From Nocardioides marmorisolisilvae (lineage in GTDB: Bacteria > Actinomycetota > Actinomycetes > Propionibacteriales > Nocardioidaceae): DNA of 64,000 bases. Location of the stretch: contig NZ_CP134227.1 in NCBI RefSeq assembly GCF_031656915.1, positions 558,001 to 622,000 on the forward strand. The letters run 5' to 3'. Under the pieces are notes generated by a model, which was given only the letters and a program-made list of their open reading frames with translations, made no database searches and was not told the DNA's origin. The stretch's first letter is position 1, and each line of letters begins with the position of its first letter. Shown here in pieces: positions 8,969 through 18,748 of the stretch. The position numbers and the translations under genes are program-made.

Positions 8969-9604
8969 CTAGCAACCATCCAAATCCGCAATGCCTGATG
9001 CGACCGCGTTGCCGAAGATGTCGATCCCAAATGCGCGCAGTCCATATCCCTTGGCGTCGCAATACAACCCGCCGTCGCTAACCGACACACGCCCGTCTGA
9101 ATCCACGACATATTCATTCAATAGACGGTCGCACACGCCATCGTTCTGGGGGCATATGTCCACCTTGACCGTCGTACCCGGCTTCAGATTCGTGCCGGTG
9201 ACCTGCCAAGTGAATTGTTCGGGCGCATCGGGATTCAGGAATGCCAGGGTCAGCCTCAAGTGAGCCGTATGGATGGCGGCCAGCGCGTCGAGCTTTGCCT
9301 GGACGGCGCCAAGGCTTTTGCTTTGGTTCTGAAGTGCCAGCTCATCGGATGCGATCGCGTCCTCGGCGTTGTTTAACCTGTCCGACAACGCTCGGGCGTC
9401 GTCTCCAGAGGCCACCTCGATGGCGGTTTGCGACTTTGCGCATTGGCCGTCGCTGTCTGGTGCGTTCACATGCGCGCCCGGTTTCCCGACACACAGGGTG
9501 ATCGGGTGGATGGTCACTTCGGTGGTGGCAAGGGCCGCGCCGGTGACTGCCGAGCCGAGGACGATCACACCGACGGTCAGGCTCAGCTTCCATGAGCGCT
9601 TCAT
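8969..9604 (-). CDS. Orphan secreted or membrane-anchored hypothetical protein
   Basis: I do not recognise a family. The 211-residue product starts MKRSWKLSLTVGVIVLGSAV, a short basic stretch followed by about 20 hydrophobic residues, so it is a signal peptide or N-terminal anchor with an AxA-like site near residue 26. An alanine-, leucine- and glutamine-rich helical stretch (about residues 70-115, likely coiled coil) precedes a C-terminal domain of beta character. Six cysteines after the signal region (residues 38, 54, 151, 156, 178 and 211, the last residue) suggest disulfides outside the cell. A GGGGAA ribosome binding site precedes the ATG. Base composition is visibly less GC-rich than that of its neighbours, fitting an acquired gene in the tRNA-Leu segment. 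Confidence 0.6.
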   Translation of the reverse strand: MKRSWKLSLTVGVIVLGSAVTGAALATTEVTIHPITLCVGKPGAHVNAPDSDGQCAKSQTAIEVASGDDARALSDRLNNAEDAIASDELALQNQSKSLGAVQAKLDALAAIHTAHLRLTLAFLNPDAPEQFTWQVTGTNLKPGTTVKVDICPQNDGVCDRLLNEYVVDSDGRVSVSDGGLYCDAKGYGLRAFGIDIFGNAVASGIADLDGC

Positions 9605-9639
9605 GGGTTCCCCCGCTTCGTGAGGCCAGGCCTGCCGTG

Positions 9640-9660
9640 GCCACTGTGGCCCACAGTGGC
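9640..9660. promoter_or_regulatory. 9-3-9 inverted repeat upstream of the secreted-protein gene
   Basis: GCCACTGTG, GCC, CACAGTGGC: the arms match exactly, and the repeat lies 35 bp upstream of the ATG at 9604. Size and location fit an operator for a dimeric regulator or a 5' leader hairpin. The rest of 9605-9900 shows no gene I can support. Confidence 0.4.
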
Positions 9661-9904
9661 ACAGGTCCCGGGCCGCCGCAGGCGATTCGCAGGATTCGCC
9701 TTCGGATCGGTTGCTGGCCGTCCCGGAAGTTGCCGAGCGGTAACGCTGCCCTAGTTAAGGACATAGGCAAGTCGGCAAGGCCCGATGCTCGATGCTCGGC
9801 GGTGTCGCGCACAGGAGACGGCATCGGACCCAGGGCGTATCCATCACCTAGACCTCTGCACGTCGGATTCACGCGGGTCCCCCGCCTGGTCCCCTGGGAT
9901 AAAA

Positions 9905-9934
9905 CCCCCGGTGTGCACCCTGGGGAGCACACCG
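9905..9934 (-). terminator. Possible second terminator on the minus strand
   Basis: On the minus strand CGGTGTGC (9927-9934) and GCACACCG (9909-9916) form an 8-bp perfect stem with a 10-nt loop, followed by GGGGG and then TTTTA. The distance between stem and T run makes it a weaker candidate than the hairpin at 9974-10008, which lies upstream of it in the same transcript. Confidence 0.35.
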
Positions 9935-9973
9935 TGTCGGCGGGCCGCAGATCTTCCCTGAAAATGGTCTGAG

Positions 9974-10008
9974 AAAAACAAGAACCCTGGCTGGGCCAAG
10001 GGTTCTTG
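9974..10008 (-). terminator. Intrinsic terminator of tRNA-Leu
   Basis: On the minus strand CAAGAACCCT (9999-10008) pairs perfectly over 10 bp with AGGGTTCTTG (9979-9988) across a 10-nt loop. TTTTT follows directly at 9974-9978. It lies 13 nt past the tRNA 3' end and is a textbook Rho-independent terminator. Confidence 0.85.
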
Positions 10009-10020
10009 TCTCGTAGTTCA

Positions 10021-10043
10021 GTGTCCGAGGGGGGACTTGAACC
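10021..10043 (-). repeat. tRNA-Leu 3' end, proximal copy of the putative attachment repeat
   Basis: These 23 nt form the T-arm and acceptor 3' strand of the functional tRNA-Leu gene. They recur at 6575-6596 with a single 1-nt gap. The two copies delimit a 3.4-kb accessory segment holding the IS21 element and the orphan secreted protein. Confidence 0.7.
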
Positions 10044-10106
10044 CCCACCCCCTATACGGGGACTAGCACCTCAAGCTAGCGCGTCTGCCTATTCCGCCAC
10101 CCGGAC
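10022..10106 (-). tRNA. tRNA-Leu (anticodon GAG)
   Basis: This is an 85-nt class II tRNA. The acceptor 5' strand GTCCGGG pairs with 3' CTCGGAC (one G-U), with discriminator A at 10022. The D-arm carries GGCGGAATAGGCAGACG. The anticodon stem-loop GCTAGC-TTGAGGT-GCTAG places anticodon GAG, reading CUC. The long variable arm and the GGTTCAAGTCC T-loop are typical of tRNA-Leu. CCA is not encoded. The gene ends just before an intrinsic terminator, and its 3' end is duplicated at 6575-6596. Confidence 0.95.
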
Positions 10107-10116
10107 GAGCGGGCCA

Positions 10117-10143
10117 ACCCTAGCAAAGCACCAGGCCCGGCAA
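10117..10143 (-). promoter_or_regulatory. Probable tRNA-Leu promoter
   Basis: On the minus strand a TAGGGT -10-like hexamer (10117-10122) lies 10 nt before the tRNA 5' end, and TTGCCG (10138-10143) could serve as the -35 box. The spacing of 15 nt is short, so the -35 assignment is weak. Confidence 0.4.
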
Positions 10144-10160
10144 CGAATCGGCGCGGTAGG

Positions 10161-10703
10161 TCAGTCGGTCACGTTCGCCACGAGCCAGTCGCCGAGCACC
10201 CGAGCGCTCCGGTCGACCACGTCCGGCCAGCCCATCGCCTCGTGGTCGGCGTTGTCGGACACGTGCTTGACCAGACGTACCGGGATGTTGAACGCGCGAC
10301 ATGTCCAGGCCACGGCGTATCCCTCCATGTCGACCAGATCGGCCACCTGGGCAAGCCGCTCACGGACCCTGACGTCGGTGACGAAGGTGTCCCCCGACGC
10401 GAGCACGGTGTCGCGCCCCAGCGGGAGGTCGATCCACTCGACCGGGTCGTAGCCGAGGACCCGCAGCGCATCGGCGGAGATCTCGTGATTGAACACCGAC
10501 CCGGGTAGATGCAACCCGCTGACGCCGGGACGCAGCGCGCCGGCCGTCCCGACGTTCACGACCTCTGTCACGCCGCCCTCAGTCAGCACGCCCGCGAGAC
10601 GCGCCGCGGTCGCGGTCTTGCCGACACCGCTGATCAGCACCGGCAGTCCGTCGGGGATGTAGGCCGCTTCCTCAGGCGTCGCAGCAACGATCAGCGTGGT
10701 CAC
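10161..10703 (-). CDS. Nucleosidase (MTA/SAH nucleosidase-like, PNP/UDP phosphorylase superfamily)
   Basis: This 180-residue protein of the PNP_UDP_1 superfamily is shorter than classical MtnN (about 230). The N-terminal strand TTLIVAATPEEAAYI contains the catalytic glutamate region, GVGKTATAARLA and NVGTAGAL form the phosphate/ribose-binding loops, VDMEGYA carries the ribose-binding Met-Glu pair and VKHVSDNAD the catalytic Asp. The likely reaction is hydrolysis of a purine nucleoside such as methylthioadenosine, S-adenosylhomocysteine or a related compound. It follows guaB1 by 36 bp on the same strand, suggesting co-transcription in purine salvage. Confidence 0.82.
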   Translation of the reverse strand: MTTLIVAATPEEAAYIPDGLPVLISGVGKTATAARLAGVLTEGGVTEVVNVGTAGALRPGVSGLHLPGSVFNHEISADALRVLGYDPVEWIDLPLGRDTVLASGDTFVTDVRVRERLAQVADLVDMEGYAVAWTCRAFNIPVRLVKHVSDNADHEAMGWPDVVDRSARVLGDWLVANVTD

Positions 10704-10739
10704 GACGTAGAGGGTAGGCCGCGGCGATGGCTCGTCCGC

Positions 10740-12242
<1,503 letters not shown>

Positions 12243-12258
12243 TTAGCGCCGCCTCGGC

Positions 12259-13485
12259 CTATTTGAGCTCGCTGGAGGACAGGCCCAGGATGCGTCGGGC
12301 GACGATGAGCTGCTGGATCTGCTGAGTGCCCTCGAAGATGTCGAGGATCTTCGAGTCCCGCGCCCACTTCTCGAGCAGCTCTGCCTCGCTGTAGCCCAGG
12401 GTGCCGCACAGCTCGACACAGCTCAGCGTGACATCGGAGCCGACCCGGCCCGCCTTCGCCTTGGCCATCGAGGCCTCCAGCGAGTTCGGCTTGCGGTTGT
12501 CGGCCATCCAGGCGGCCTGCAGGGTGAGCAGCAGGCCCGCCTCCCAGTCCGCCTCGAGCTGGATGAACTTGGCCGCGGCGGCGTGCTGGGTCTGAGCCGG
12601 CCTGTCGTAGTCGATCGTGACGCCGGCCTGCTCGAGCAGCTCGCGGGTGAGGTCCAGCGATGCACGGGCGCAGCCGACTGCCATCGAGGCGACCAGCGGA
12701 CGGGTGTTGTCGAAGGTCGCCATCGCCCCGGCGAACCCTTGCTTGACGTCCACCTCGGGCGAGCCGAGGAGGTTCGCGGCCGGCACCCGGCAGTCGGTGA
12801 AGGTGATCACCGCCGTGTCGGAGGCGCGGATGCCGAGCTTGTGCTCGAGCCGCTCGACCTTCATCCCCGGGGTGCCCTTGGTGACCACGAAAGACTTGAT
12901 CGCCGCCCGACCGGCCGCCTTGTCCAGCGTGGCCCAGACGACCACGCTGTCGGCGCGCTCGCCGGAGGTGACGAAGATCTTCTCGCCGTTGAGGACGTAC
13001 TCGTCGCCGTCCTTGGTGGCGGTGGTGCTGATCGCCGCGGAGTCCGAGCCGAACGACGGCTCCGTGATGGCCATCGCGGCCCACGTCCCCTTGAACCGCT
13101 CGAGCTGCTCGTCGTCGGCGACCGAGGCGATCGCCGAGTTGCCCAGGCCCTGCCGAGGCATGGAGAGCAGCAGGCCGGTGTCTCCCCAGCACATCTCCGC
13201 GACGGATAGCACCGAGGCCAGGTTGGCGCCGTTCTTGACCGACGGCGCATCCTTCGAGGCGGCATCGTCCCCGTTGTCGCGGCGTACGCCGGTCGCGCCG
13301 GCGCCCTCAGATGCTCCGGAGTCGGACAGCCCGTCGATCATCGCCGCGAGCATGTCGAGCTCCTTGGGATACTCGTGCTCGGCGAGGTCGTACTTCCGGG
13401 AGATCGGCCGCAGCATGTTCATCGCGACCTGATGGGCCTGGTCGATGAGCGCGCGGTGCTTCTTGGGGGTCTCGAGATTGATCAT
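12259..13485 (-). CDS. Acyl-CoA dehydrogenase (FadE23-like)
   Basis: This is a 408-residue FAD-dependent acyl-CoA dehydrogenase for alpha,beta-desaturation of acyl-CoA thioesters. It shows AMAITEPSFGSDSAAISTTA (flavin/substrate loop), the beta-domain YVLNGEKIFVTSG, and the C-terminal catalytic-base region KILDIFEGTQQIQQLIVARRILG, where the glutamate of FEGTQQIQ is in the expected position. The ATG at 13485 begins MINLETPKKHRALID; an upstream in-frame extension to 13656 is Arg/Ser-rich without homology and is rejected. It follows a second acyl-CoA dehydrogenase by 64 bp. The order and sizes resemble M. tuberculosis fadE24-fadE23 as I recall them, suggesting a heteromeric pair. Confidence 0.9.
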   Translation of the reverse strand: MINLETPKKHRALIDQAHQVAMNMLRPISRKYDLAEHEYPKELDMLAAMIDGLSDSGASEGAGATGVRRDNGDDAASKDAPSVKNGANLASVLSVAEMCWGDTGLLLSMPRQGLGNSAIASVADDEQLERFKGTWAAMAITEPSFGSDSAAISTTATKDGDEYVLNGEKIFVTSGERADSVVVWATLDKAAGRAAIKSFVVTKGTPGMKVERLEHKLGIRASDTAVITFTDCRVPAANLLGSPEVDVKQGFAGAMATFDNTRPLVASMAVGCARASLDLTRELLEQAGVTIDYDRPAQTQHAAAAKFIQLEADWEAGLLLTLQAAWMADNRKPNSLEASMAKAKAGRVGSDVTLSCVELCGTLGYSEAELLEKWARDSKILDIFEGTQQIQQLIVARRILGLSSSELK

Positions 13486-13549
13486 GCCGTGGTTCCTGCC
13501 GTCTTCGGTCGGGATTCGTGGTTGTTGGTGCCTACGCGGGTTCCTCGCC

Positions 13550-14926
13550 TCACACCAGCACCGCACCTTCCGCGAGACCGATCGCACGCAGGTCGCGGTA
13601 CCACCGCTCGACCGGGTGCTCCTTGACGAATCCGTGACCACCGAGAAGCTGGACACCGTCGAGACCGATCTGCATGCCCTTGGCCGCGCACAGGTTGCGG
13701 GCCAGGCCGACCTCTCGGCTGAAGTCCTTGCCCTGGGCGGCGCGCGCGGCCGCCTTGTAGGTCAGCAGCCGCATCGACTGCAGCTCGATCGCGATGTTGG
13801 CGACCATGAACGCCACCGACTGGCGATGGCTGATCGGCTCGCCGAACGCCTCACGCTCGTTGACGTACGGCGTCACGTAGTCGAGCACCGCCTGCGCCGT
13901 ACCGACCGCGAGCGCGCACCACGCAAGGCGGGACAGCCGCACGCACTCGGCGTACGTCGTCCCGTCGGCGTCACCCAGGAGCGCATCGGCCGCCACCTGG
14001 ACGTCCTTGAGATGAAGTGTGGTGAGCCCGGCGGCCCGGACACCCATCGACGGGTCGGCCTCGACGGTGAGACCACTGGTCGAGGACTCCACCAGGAAGA
14101 GGGCGGGCTTGCCGTCCACCGAGGCGCCCACCACGAACAGCTCCGCGTCGGCACCCCGCGGCACCATGGACTTCACGCCGTTGAGCACGTAGCCGTCGGC
14201 ATTGCGGGTGGCCGTGGTCGCCGGGGAGAGGGCATCGAACAGCACGGCCGGCTCGCTCAGTGCAAGCGCGGCGGCGGCGACGTCGTCGCCGGTGAACGCC
14301 GGGAGGTAGGTCTGCTGCTGGGCATCGGTGCCCCACAGCGAGATCGCGGTGGCGACGGCCCCGGGCGCCAGAGTGGCCACGGCCAGGCCGAGGTCGCCCT
14401 TGGCGAGGGCCTCGGCGACCAGGGTGCCGGCCATCGCCGAGCGTTCCTCGGAGATGCCACCGAGCTTCTCGGGCACGCCCAGGATCGGCAGCCCGATCTC
14501 CAGGCTCGCCTTGAGCAGCTCCTCGGGAGCCGCACAGGCGGCGTCGGCGTCCGAGGCGGCGGGCCGGACCATCTCGGAGGCGAACTCGGAGACCACGTCG
14601 ACGAGCATCTGCTCGTCCTCGGTGGGGGTCAGGTCGAAGACGCCCTTGCCGCTGGCGGCAGGGACGCGGACGCCGGCCTCGGACCTCTTCCCCTGGCGGG
14701 CGAAGGTCCGGTTCGCGGCGCCGATCGCGCGGAACCCGTTGCGGGTCGTGGTGAACACGACCTGCTCGGCGGACTTGCGGAGCTTCAGCCGGTCGATGAG
14801 CTCGCTCTGGGCGAGGGTGTTGAGGGCGGCCACTGCGTAGCCGATCGGGTCGCGGCTCTCTCGGGAGGACAAGCCATGCTTGCCGCCTGGCGAGAGGGCG
14901 TCCTTCGCGTTCTTGATCACGGACAT
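13550..14926 (-). CDS. Acyl-CoA dehydrogenase (FadE24-like)
   Basis: This is a 458-residue acyl-CoA dehydrogenase family protein with an N-terminal extension of about 90 residues rich in basic helices, then the conserved FDLTPTEDEQMLVDVVSEFA opening. Other family segments are the middle-domain YVLNGVKSMVPRG and the C-terminal GLDGVQLLGGHGFVKEHPVERWYRD, ending ...AEGAVLV. It is the first gene of a two-gene acyl-CoA dehydrogenase operon. The ATG at 14926 is chosen because the frame upstream runs antisense through peptide deformylase. A 7-3-7 palindrome lies 9-25 bp upstream of the start, so a dedicated repressor probably controls the pair. Confidence 0.9.
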   Translation of the reverse strand: MSVIKNAKDALSPGGKHGLSSRESRDPIGYAVAALNTLAQSELIDRLKLRKSAEQVVFTTTRNGFRAIGAANRTFARQGKRSEAGVRVPAASGKGVFDLTPTEDEQMLVDVVSEFASEMVRPAASDADAACAAPEELLKASLEIGLPILGVPEKLGGISEERSAMAGTLVAEALAKGDLGLAVATLAPGAVATAISLWGTDAQQQTYLPAFTGDDVAAAALALSEPAVLFDALSPATTATRNADGYVLNGVKSMVPRGADAELFVVGASVDGKPALFLVESSTSGLTVEADPSMGVRAAGLTTLHLKDVQVAADALLGDADGTTYAECVRLSRLAWCALAVGTAQAVLDYVTPYVNEREAFGEPISHRQSVAFMVANIAIELQSMRLLTYKAAARAAQGKDFSREVGLARNLCAAKGMQIGLDGVQLLGGHGFVKEHPVERWYRDLRAIGLAEGAVLV

Positions 14927-14934
14927 GCGATAAC

Positions 14935-14951
14935 TGTAACTGTGAGTTACA
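14935..14951. promoter_or_regulatory. TGTAACT-N3-AGTTACA palindrome upstream of the acyl-CoA dehydrogenase operon
   Basis: The two 7-bp arms are exact reverse complements with spacer GTG, located 9-25 bp before the ATG at 14926 in the 100-bp divergent region with def. A further AACTG lies just to its left. Size and symmetry suggest a TetR- or GntR-type operator. I cannot name the regulator. Confidence 0.5.
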
Positions 14952-15026
14952 CGTAGCGCCACAGAGCACCGCCGTGTCCCGCACCACAGCCACGGCGGCG
15001 CCGCTGCGCCTCGTAGGATCCCTCCC

Positions 15027-15596
15027 ATGCCCGCGCTACCGCCGGACGGCGAGATCCGTCCGATCACCCGCTGGGGCGAGGACGTCATGCACCGTCGCGC
15101 CCGGTCCGTGACGGAGTACGACGACGACCTCAAGGCCCTGGTCGCGGACATGGCCGCGACGATGTACGCCGCCGACGGCGTCGGCCTGGCCGCATGCCAG
15201 ATCGGTGTCGACCTCGCCGTCTTCGTCTTCGACTGTCCGGACGCGGATAGCCAGCGACACCAGGGCGTGGTGTGCAACCCGGTCCTGGAGATCCCCGAGG
15301 GCAGGGACCGCCGTCTCGATGATGACGACGAGGGGTGCCTGTCCTTCCCGGGCGCGTTCGTGCCGTGCGCCCGTCCGGACCGGGCTCGGGTCACCGGACA
15401 GGACCTCGACGGCCACGATGTCGTGTTCGAGGGCACCGGTCTGCTGGCCCGGTGCCTGCAACACGAGACCGACCACACCGCCGGCACCGTCTTCGGCGAC
15501 CGGCTCAGCACCCGGGCACGGAAGAAGCTGCGCAAGCAGATGGAGGCCGCGGCCGAGGACTATCCGTTGGACTGGCCCACCACTCGGACCGACTGA
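15027..15596 (+). CDS. def: Peptide deformylase
   Basis: This is a 189-residue metallo-hydrolase that removes the formyl group from the N-terminal methionine of new proteins. All three family motifs are intact: motif I GVGLAACQIG (residues 51-60), motif II EGCLS (C104, metal ligand) and motif III HETDH (H146 and H150 ligands, E147 general base). It is divergent from the FadE24-like gene with 100 bp between starts. Its last 37 bp overlap, tail to tail, the end of the FAD/Fe-S oxidoreductase gene on the other strand. Housekeeping; essential in most bacteria. Confidence 0.96.
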   Translation: MPALPPDGEIRPITRWGEDVMHRRARSVTEYDDDLKALVADMAATMYAADGVGLAACQIGVDLAVFVFDCPDADSQRHQGVVCNPVLEIPEGRDRRLDDDDEGCLSFPGAFVPCARPDRARVTGQDLDGHDVVFEGTGLLARCLQHETDHTAGTVFGDRLSTRARKKLRKQMEAAAEDYPLDWPTTRTD

Positions 15597-18500
15597 CTCC
15601 CCGAGCCCGCGGCGAGCACCCCGGCACCGACCGCGCCGAGCGTGGCCGCCAGCCCGGCGTACCCCAGCGCGCGCAGTGCCCGCCGTCCCGGTCCTGCCGA
15701 GGGTCGTTTGAGGTAGTAGCCACGCTCCGGCCTCGCCCCCGCGGGCCCGTTGCGGCCGTGGTCGCGGGCCATCGCCATCACCTGGGCCAGGTGCAGGGCG
15801 CGGCGCCTGGTGCGGTCCTCGATCTGGGTCTTGCAGGAGAACCCGTCGGCGACGACGAGCGTGTCGTCGTCGGCCTCGCGCACCGCGGGCAGAAGTGCCT
15901 GCTCCCCGCAGTCGACCGAGATCTCGTACTTCCCCCGCTCGAAGCCCCATGCGCCTGCGAGCCCACAGCAGCCGCCCTCGACGGACTCGCTGCTCACCCC
16001 CATCCGCTCCAGCACCGACGCATCGGGGTCCACGCCGCCCGTCGCACGCTGGTGGCAGTGGCCCCACAGGATCGCCTCGCGCTCCAGCGCCGGCACCTCG
16101 ACGTCGAAGGTCTCGAAGAACTCACCGAAGTGGTAGCAGTTCTTCGTCAGCCGGATCGCATCGTCGTCGTGCGGCAGCATCCTGGTCAGCTCGTCCTTGA
16201 AGACCGCCAGGCAGCTGGGCTCCATGCCCACCACGGGCGTGCCCGCGCGGATCTCCTCACGCAGCACCTCCAGCACCCGATGCAGGTAGCGCTCGGCCTG
16301 GTCGAGGAACCCGTAGTCGTAGAGAGGCCGACCGCAGCACAGGTGCCCCGACGGCATCACCACCTGCCAGCCGGCCGCTTCGAGCGCCTCCACGCAGGCC
16401 ACGCCCACGTCGGTGTGCAGGTGGTTGTTGAAGGTGTCGGGGAACAGCACCACCCGCCGGCCGTTGGGGTTCCGGGTCCCCCCACGCCGCGCGAACCACT
16501 GCTGCAGCGTGACCGGCGCGAAGGTCGGCAGCTCCCGGTGTCGGTCGATGCCGCCGGCGAGCCGCGCAACGGCGCGCAGGCCCGGCGTCTGGGTGACCAG
16601 ATTGACCAGGCCCGGCATCAGTGACGCCAGCCTGGAGGCCTGGTCGATGAACCCGAAGGCGTAGGCGTAACGCGGGCGTCTGCGCTTCCATGAGTCGTAG
16701 TGGTGGTACCGGAACTCCGCCTTGTAGGACGGCATGTCCACGTTGACCGGACAGTCGCTCGTGCAGCCCTTGCAGGCCAGACACAGGTCCAGCGCGTCGG
16801 CGACCTCCTCGGACTGCCAGCCGTCGGTGATCACCTCGCCCTTGAGCATCTCGAACAGCAACCTCGCCCGGCCGCGGGTGGAGTGCTTCTCCTCGTGGGT
16901 GACCTGGAAGCTCGGGCACATCGTGGTCTGTGCCTCCGGCACGCGACACTTGCCCACGCCCACACAGCGCAGCGCGGCGTGCGCGAAGTCGCCGCCGTCC
17001 TCGGCCCAGTGCATCTTCGTCGTCGGCCGCGGGGGGTTGTAGTCGACACCCAGCCGCAGGTTCTCGTCGAACCGGTAGGGGTCGACGACCTTGCCCGGGT
17101 TCATCTTCCAGTCCGGGTCCCAGATCTGCTTGAACTCGCGCATCGCCTGCACCAGGGTCGGGCCGAACTGGCGCTCCAGCAGCTCTGCGCGCTGCTGGCC
17201 GTCGCCGTGCTCACCTGAGAGCGTGCCGCCGTACGACGTCACCAGGTCGGCCGCGTCCTCCAGGAACGCCCGATAGGTGCTCAGTCCCCGCGGGCGGCGC
17301 AGGTCGAAGCTGATCCGGGAGTGAATGCAGCCCTCGCCGAAGTGGCCGTACATCGCGCCCTTGAGTCCGTGGCGCGAGTAGAGGTCCTGCAGGTCACTGA
17401 GGTAGGGGCCGAGCTTGTCCGGCGGCACCGCCGAGTCCTCCCAACCCGGCCAGTGGTCGATGTCGCCCGGTGGGAACGCGGTGCTGCCGAGCCCGCCCTC
17501 GCGAATCTCCCAGATCTTGTCGCTGCTGCCGCCTTCCTGGACGCTCTTGGTGACCTTGACGCGGTCGGCGTCGTAGCCCAGCACGTCGGTGAGGTGCTTG
17601 GCGAAGGCCTCCGCACGGGCGACGGACTCGGTCTGGCTGTCGTCGCCGAACTGCACCAGCAGCCACGCGTGCTCCGGACCCAGCTTGGGCAGCTCGTGCA
17701 GGCCCTGCGTGTGCATGTCCTGCTCGCTCTGGTCCTCGATCAGCTGCCAGTCGAGGCCCTCGAGGGCGATCGGCTTCCACTTCATGATCTCGCCGACGTG
17801 GGTGGTCGCATCGACGAGCGTCGGATACTCGACCGCCACGGTGGTGCGCTCCAGCAGCGCCGGAGTGAGCAGCAGGGTCGCGTTGAGCACCGTCGCGCAG
17901 GTGCCCTCGGTGCCGGTCAGCGCGCGGGCGACGTTGAAGCCGCGCTCGGGCAACAGCTCGTCGAGGTTGTAGCCGGACACGCGTCGGGGCAGCACGTCCA
18001 CGGGCTGGAAGCCGGCGCGGATCTCGTCGGCGTACTTGTCCCTCAGGGCGCGCAGCGCCGCGTAGATCTCGCCCTTGCGGCCGCCCTCCGCGATGATGCG
18101 GTCGAGGTCCTTCTCCTCGTCGACCCCCACCCAGAACCTGCTGCCGTCGTAGGTCACCACCTCCAGGGCGTGCACGTTGTCCGACGTGCGTGGCCCGGGG
18201 CCGTAGGCCGCGGACTGAACCGAGTGCACCCCGCACGAGTTGTTGCCGACATTGCCGCCGATCGTGCAGCGCGAGTGTGACGACGGGTCGGGGCCGAAGA
18301 CGAGGTTGTCCTCACCCGTGACCTTGTTCAGCTGCTCGTTGATCACACCGGGCTCGGCGGTGACCCGTTGGTTGCGGGTGTCGACCTCGCCGATGCCGGT
18401 GAGGTACTTGCTGAAGTCGATGACCACCGCGACGTTGACGGTCTCGCCGGACAGGCTGGTGCCCCCGCCCCGGCTGAGCAGCGGCGCCCCGTACTTGTGA

Positions 18501-18748
18501 CAGGCGACCGTGGTGGCGACGACGTCGTCGAGCGTCTTGGGGATCACCACCCCGATCGGCACCTGCCGGAAGTTCGAGGCATCCGAGGCATACATCGCGC
18601 GGGTCGCGGAGTCGAAGCGCACCTCGCCCTTGACGTGGCGACGCAGGTGCTTCTCCAGACCCGCGACGTTGACGGTGTCGAGGGCCACCATCCCGGTCGA
18701 GAACCGGGGATCCGGATGCGCCGGAACTTCGATCGTCGAGGCGCCCAT
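15560..18748 (-). CDS. FAD-binding and 4Fe-4S oxidoreductase (D-lactate dehydrogenase/glycolate oxidase-like fusion)
   Basis: This is a 1062-residue fusion. The N-terminal PCMH-type FAD domain (about residues 30-290) contains LSRGGGTSLSGE and CTIGGNVGNNSCG. An FAD-oxidase C-terminal domain with MYGHFGEGCIHSRISFD and GEHGDGQQRAELL follows. A ferredoxin-like region comes next, with CVGVGKCRVPE near 594 and CLACKGCTSDCP near 655. Two CCG cysteine domains follow (CCGRPLYDYG near 804, CCGLAGAWGF near 924). A hydrophobic helix near residues 1025-1045 may anchor it to the membrane. The family oxidises 2-hydroxy acids such as D-lactate and passes electrons to quinone. Its ATG shares bases with the stop of the ThDP enzyme upstream (TGATG), so expression is tightly coupled. 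Confidence 0.88.
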   Translation of the reverse strand: MGASTIEVPAHPDPRFSTGMVALDTVNVAGLEKHLRRHVKGEVRFDSATRAMYASDASNFRQVPIGVVIPKTLDDVVATTVACHKYGAPLLSRGGGTSLSGETVNVAVVIDFSKYLTGIGEVDTRNQRVTAEPGVINEQLNKVTGEDNLVFGPDPSSHSRCTIGGNVGNNSCGVHSVQSAAYGPGPRTSDNVHALEVVTYDGSRFWVGVDEEKDLDRIIAEGGRKGEIYAALRALRDKYADEIRAGFQPVDVLPRRVSGYNLDELLPERGFNVARALTGTEGTCATVLNATLLLTPALLERTTVAVEYPTLVDATTHVGEIMKWKPIALEGLDWQLIEDQSEQDMHTQGLHELPKLGPEHAWLLVQFGDDSQTESVARAEAFAKHLTDVLGYDADRVKVTKSVQEGGSSDKIWEIREGGLGSTAFPPGDIDHWPGWEDSAVPPDKLGPYLSDLQDLYSRHGLKGAMYGHFGEGCIHSRISFDLRRPRGLSTYRAFLEDAADLVTSYGGTLSGEHGDGQQRAELLERQFGPTLVQAMREFKQIWDPDWKMNPGKVVDPYRFDENLRLGVDYNPPRPTTKMHWAEDGGDFAHAALRCVGVGKCRVPEAQTTMCPSFQVTHEEKHSTRGRARLLFEMLKGEVITDGWQSEEVADALDLCLACKGCTSDCPVNVDMPSYKAEFRYHHYDSWKRRRPRYAYAFGFIDQASRLASLMPGLVNLVTQTPGLRAVARLAGGIDRHRELPTFAPVTLQQWFARRGGTRNPNGRRVVLFPDTFNNHLHTDVGVACVEALEAAGWQVVMPSGHLCCGRPLYDYGFLDQAERYLHRVLEVLREEIRAGTPVVGMEPSCLAVFKDELTRMLPHDDDAIRLTKNCYHFGEFFETFDVEVPALEREAILWGHCHQRATGGVDPDASVLERMGVSSESVEGGCCGLAGAWGFERGKYEISVDCGEQALLPAVREADDDTLVVADGFSCKTQIEDRTRRRALHLAQVMAMARDHGRNGPAGARPERGYYLKRPSAGPGRRALRALGYAGLAATLGAVGAGVLAAGSGSQSVRVVGQSNG

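Noticed and set aside
13550-15535. 661-codon frame suggesting an N-terminally extended acyl-CoA dehydrogenase
   Set aside because: The added 203 residues are antisense to peptide deformylase and Arg/Ser-rich. The family start is at 14926.
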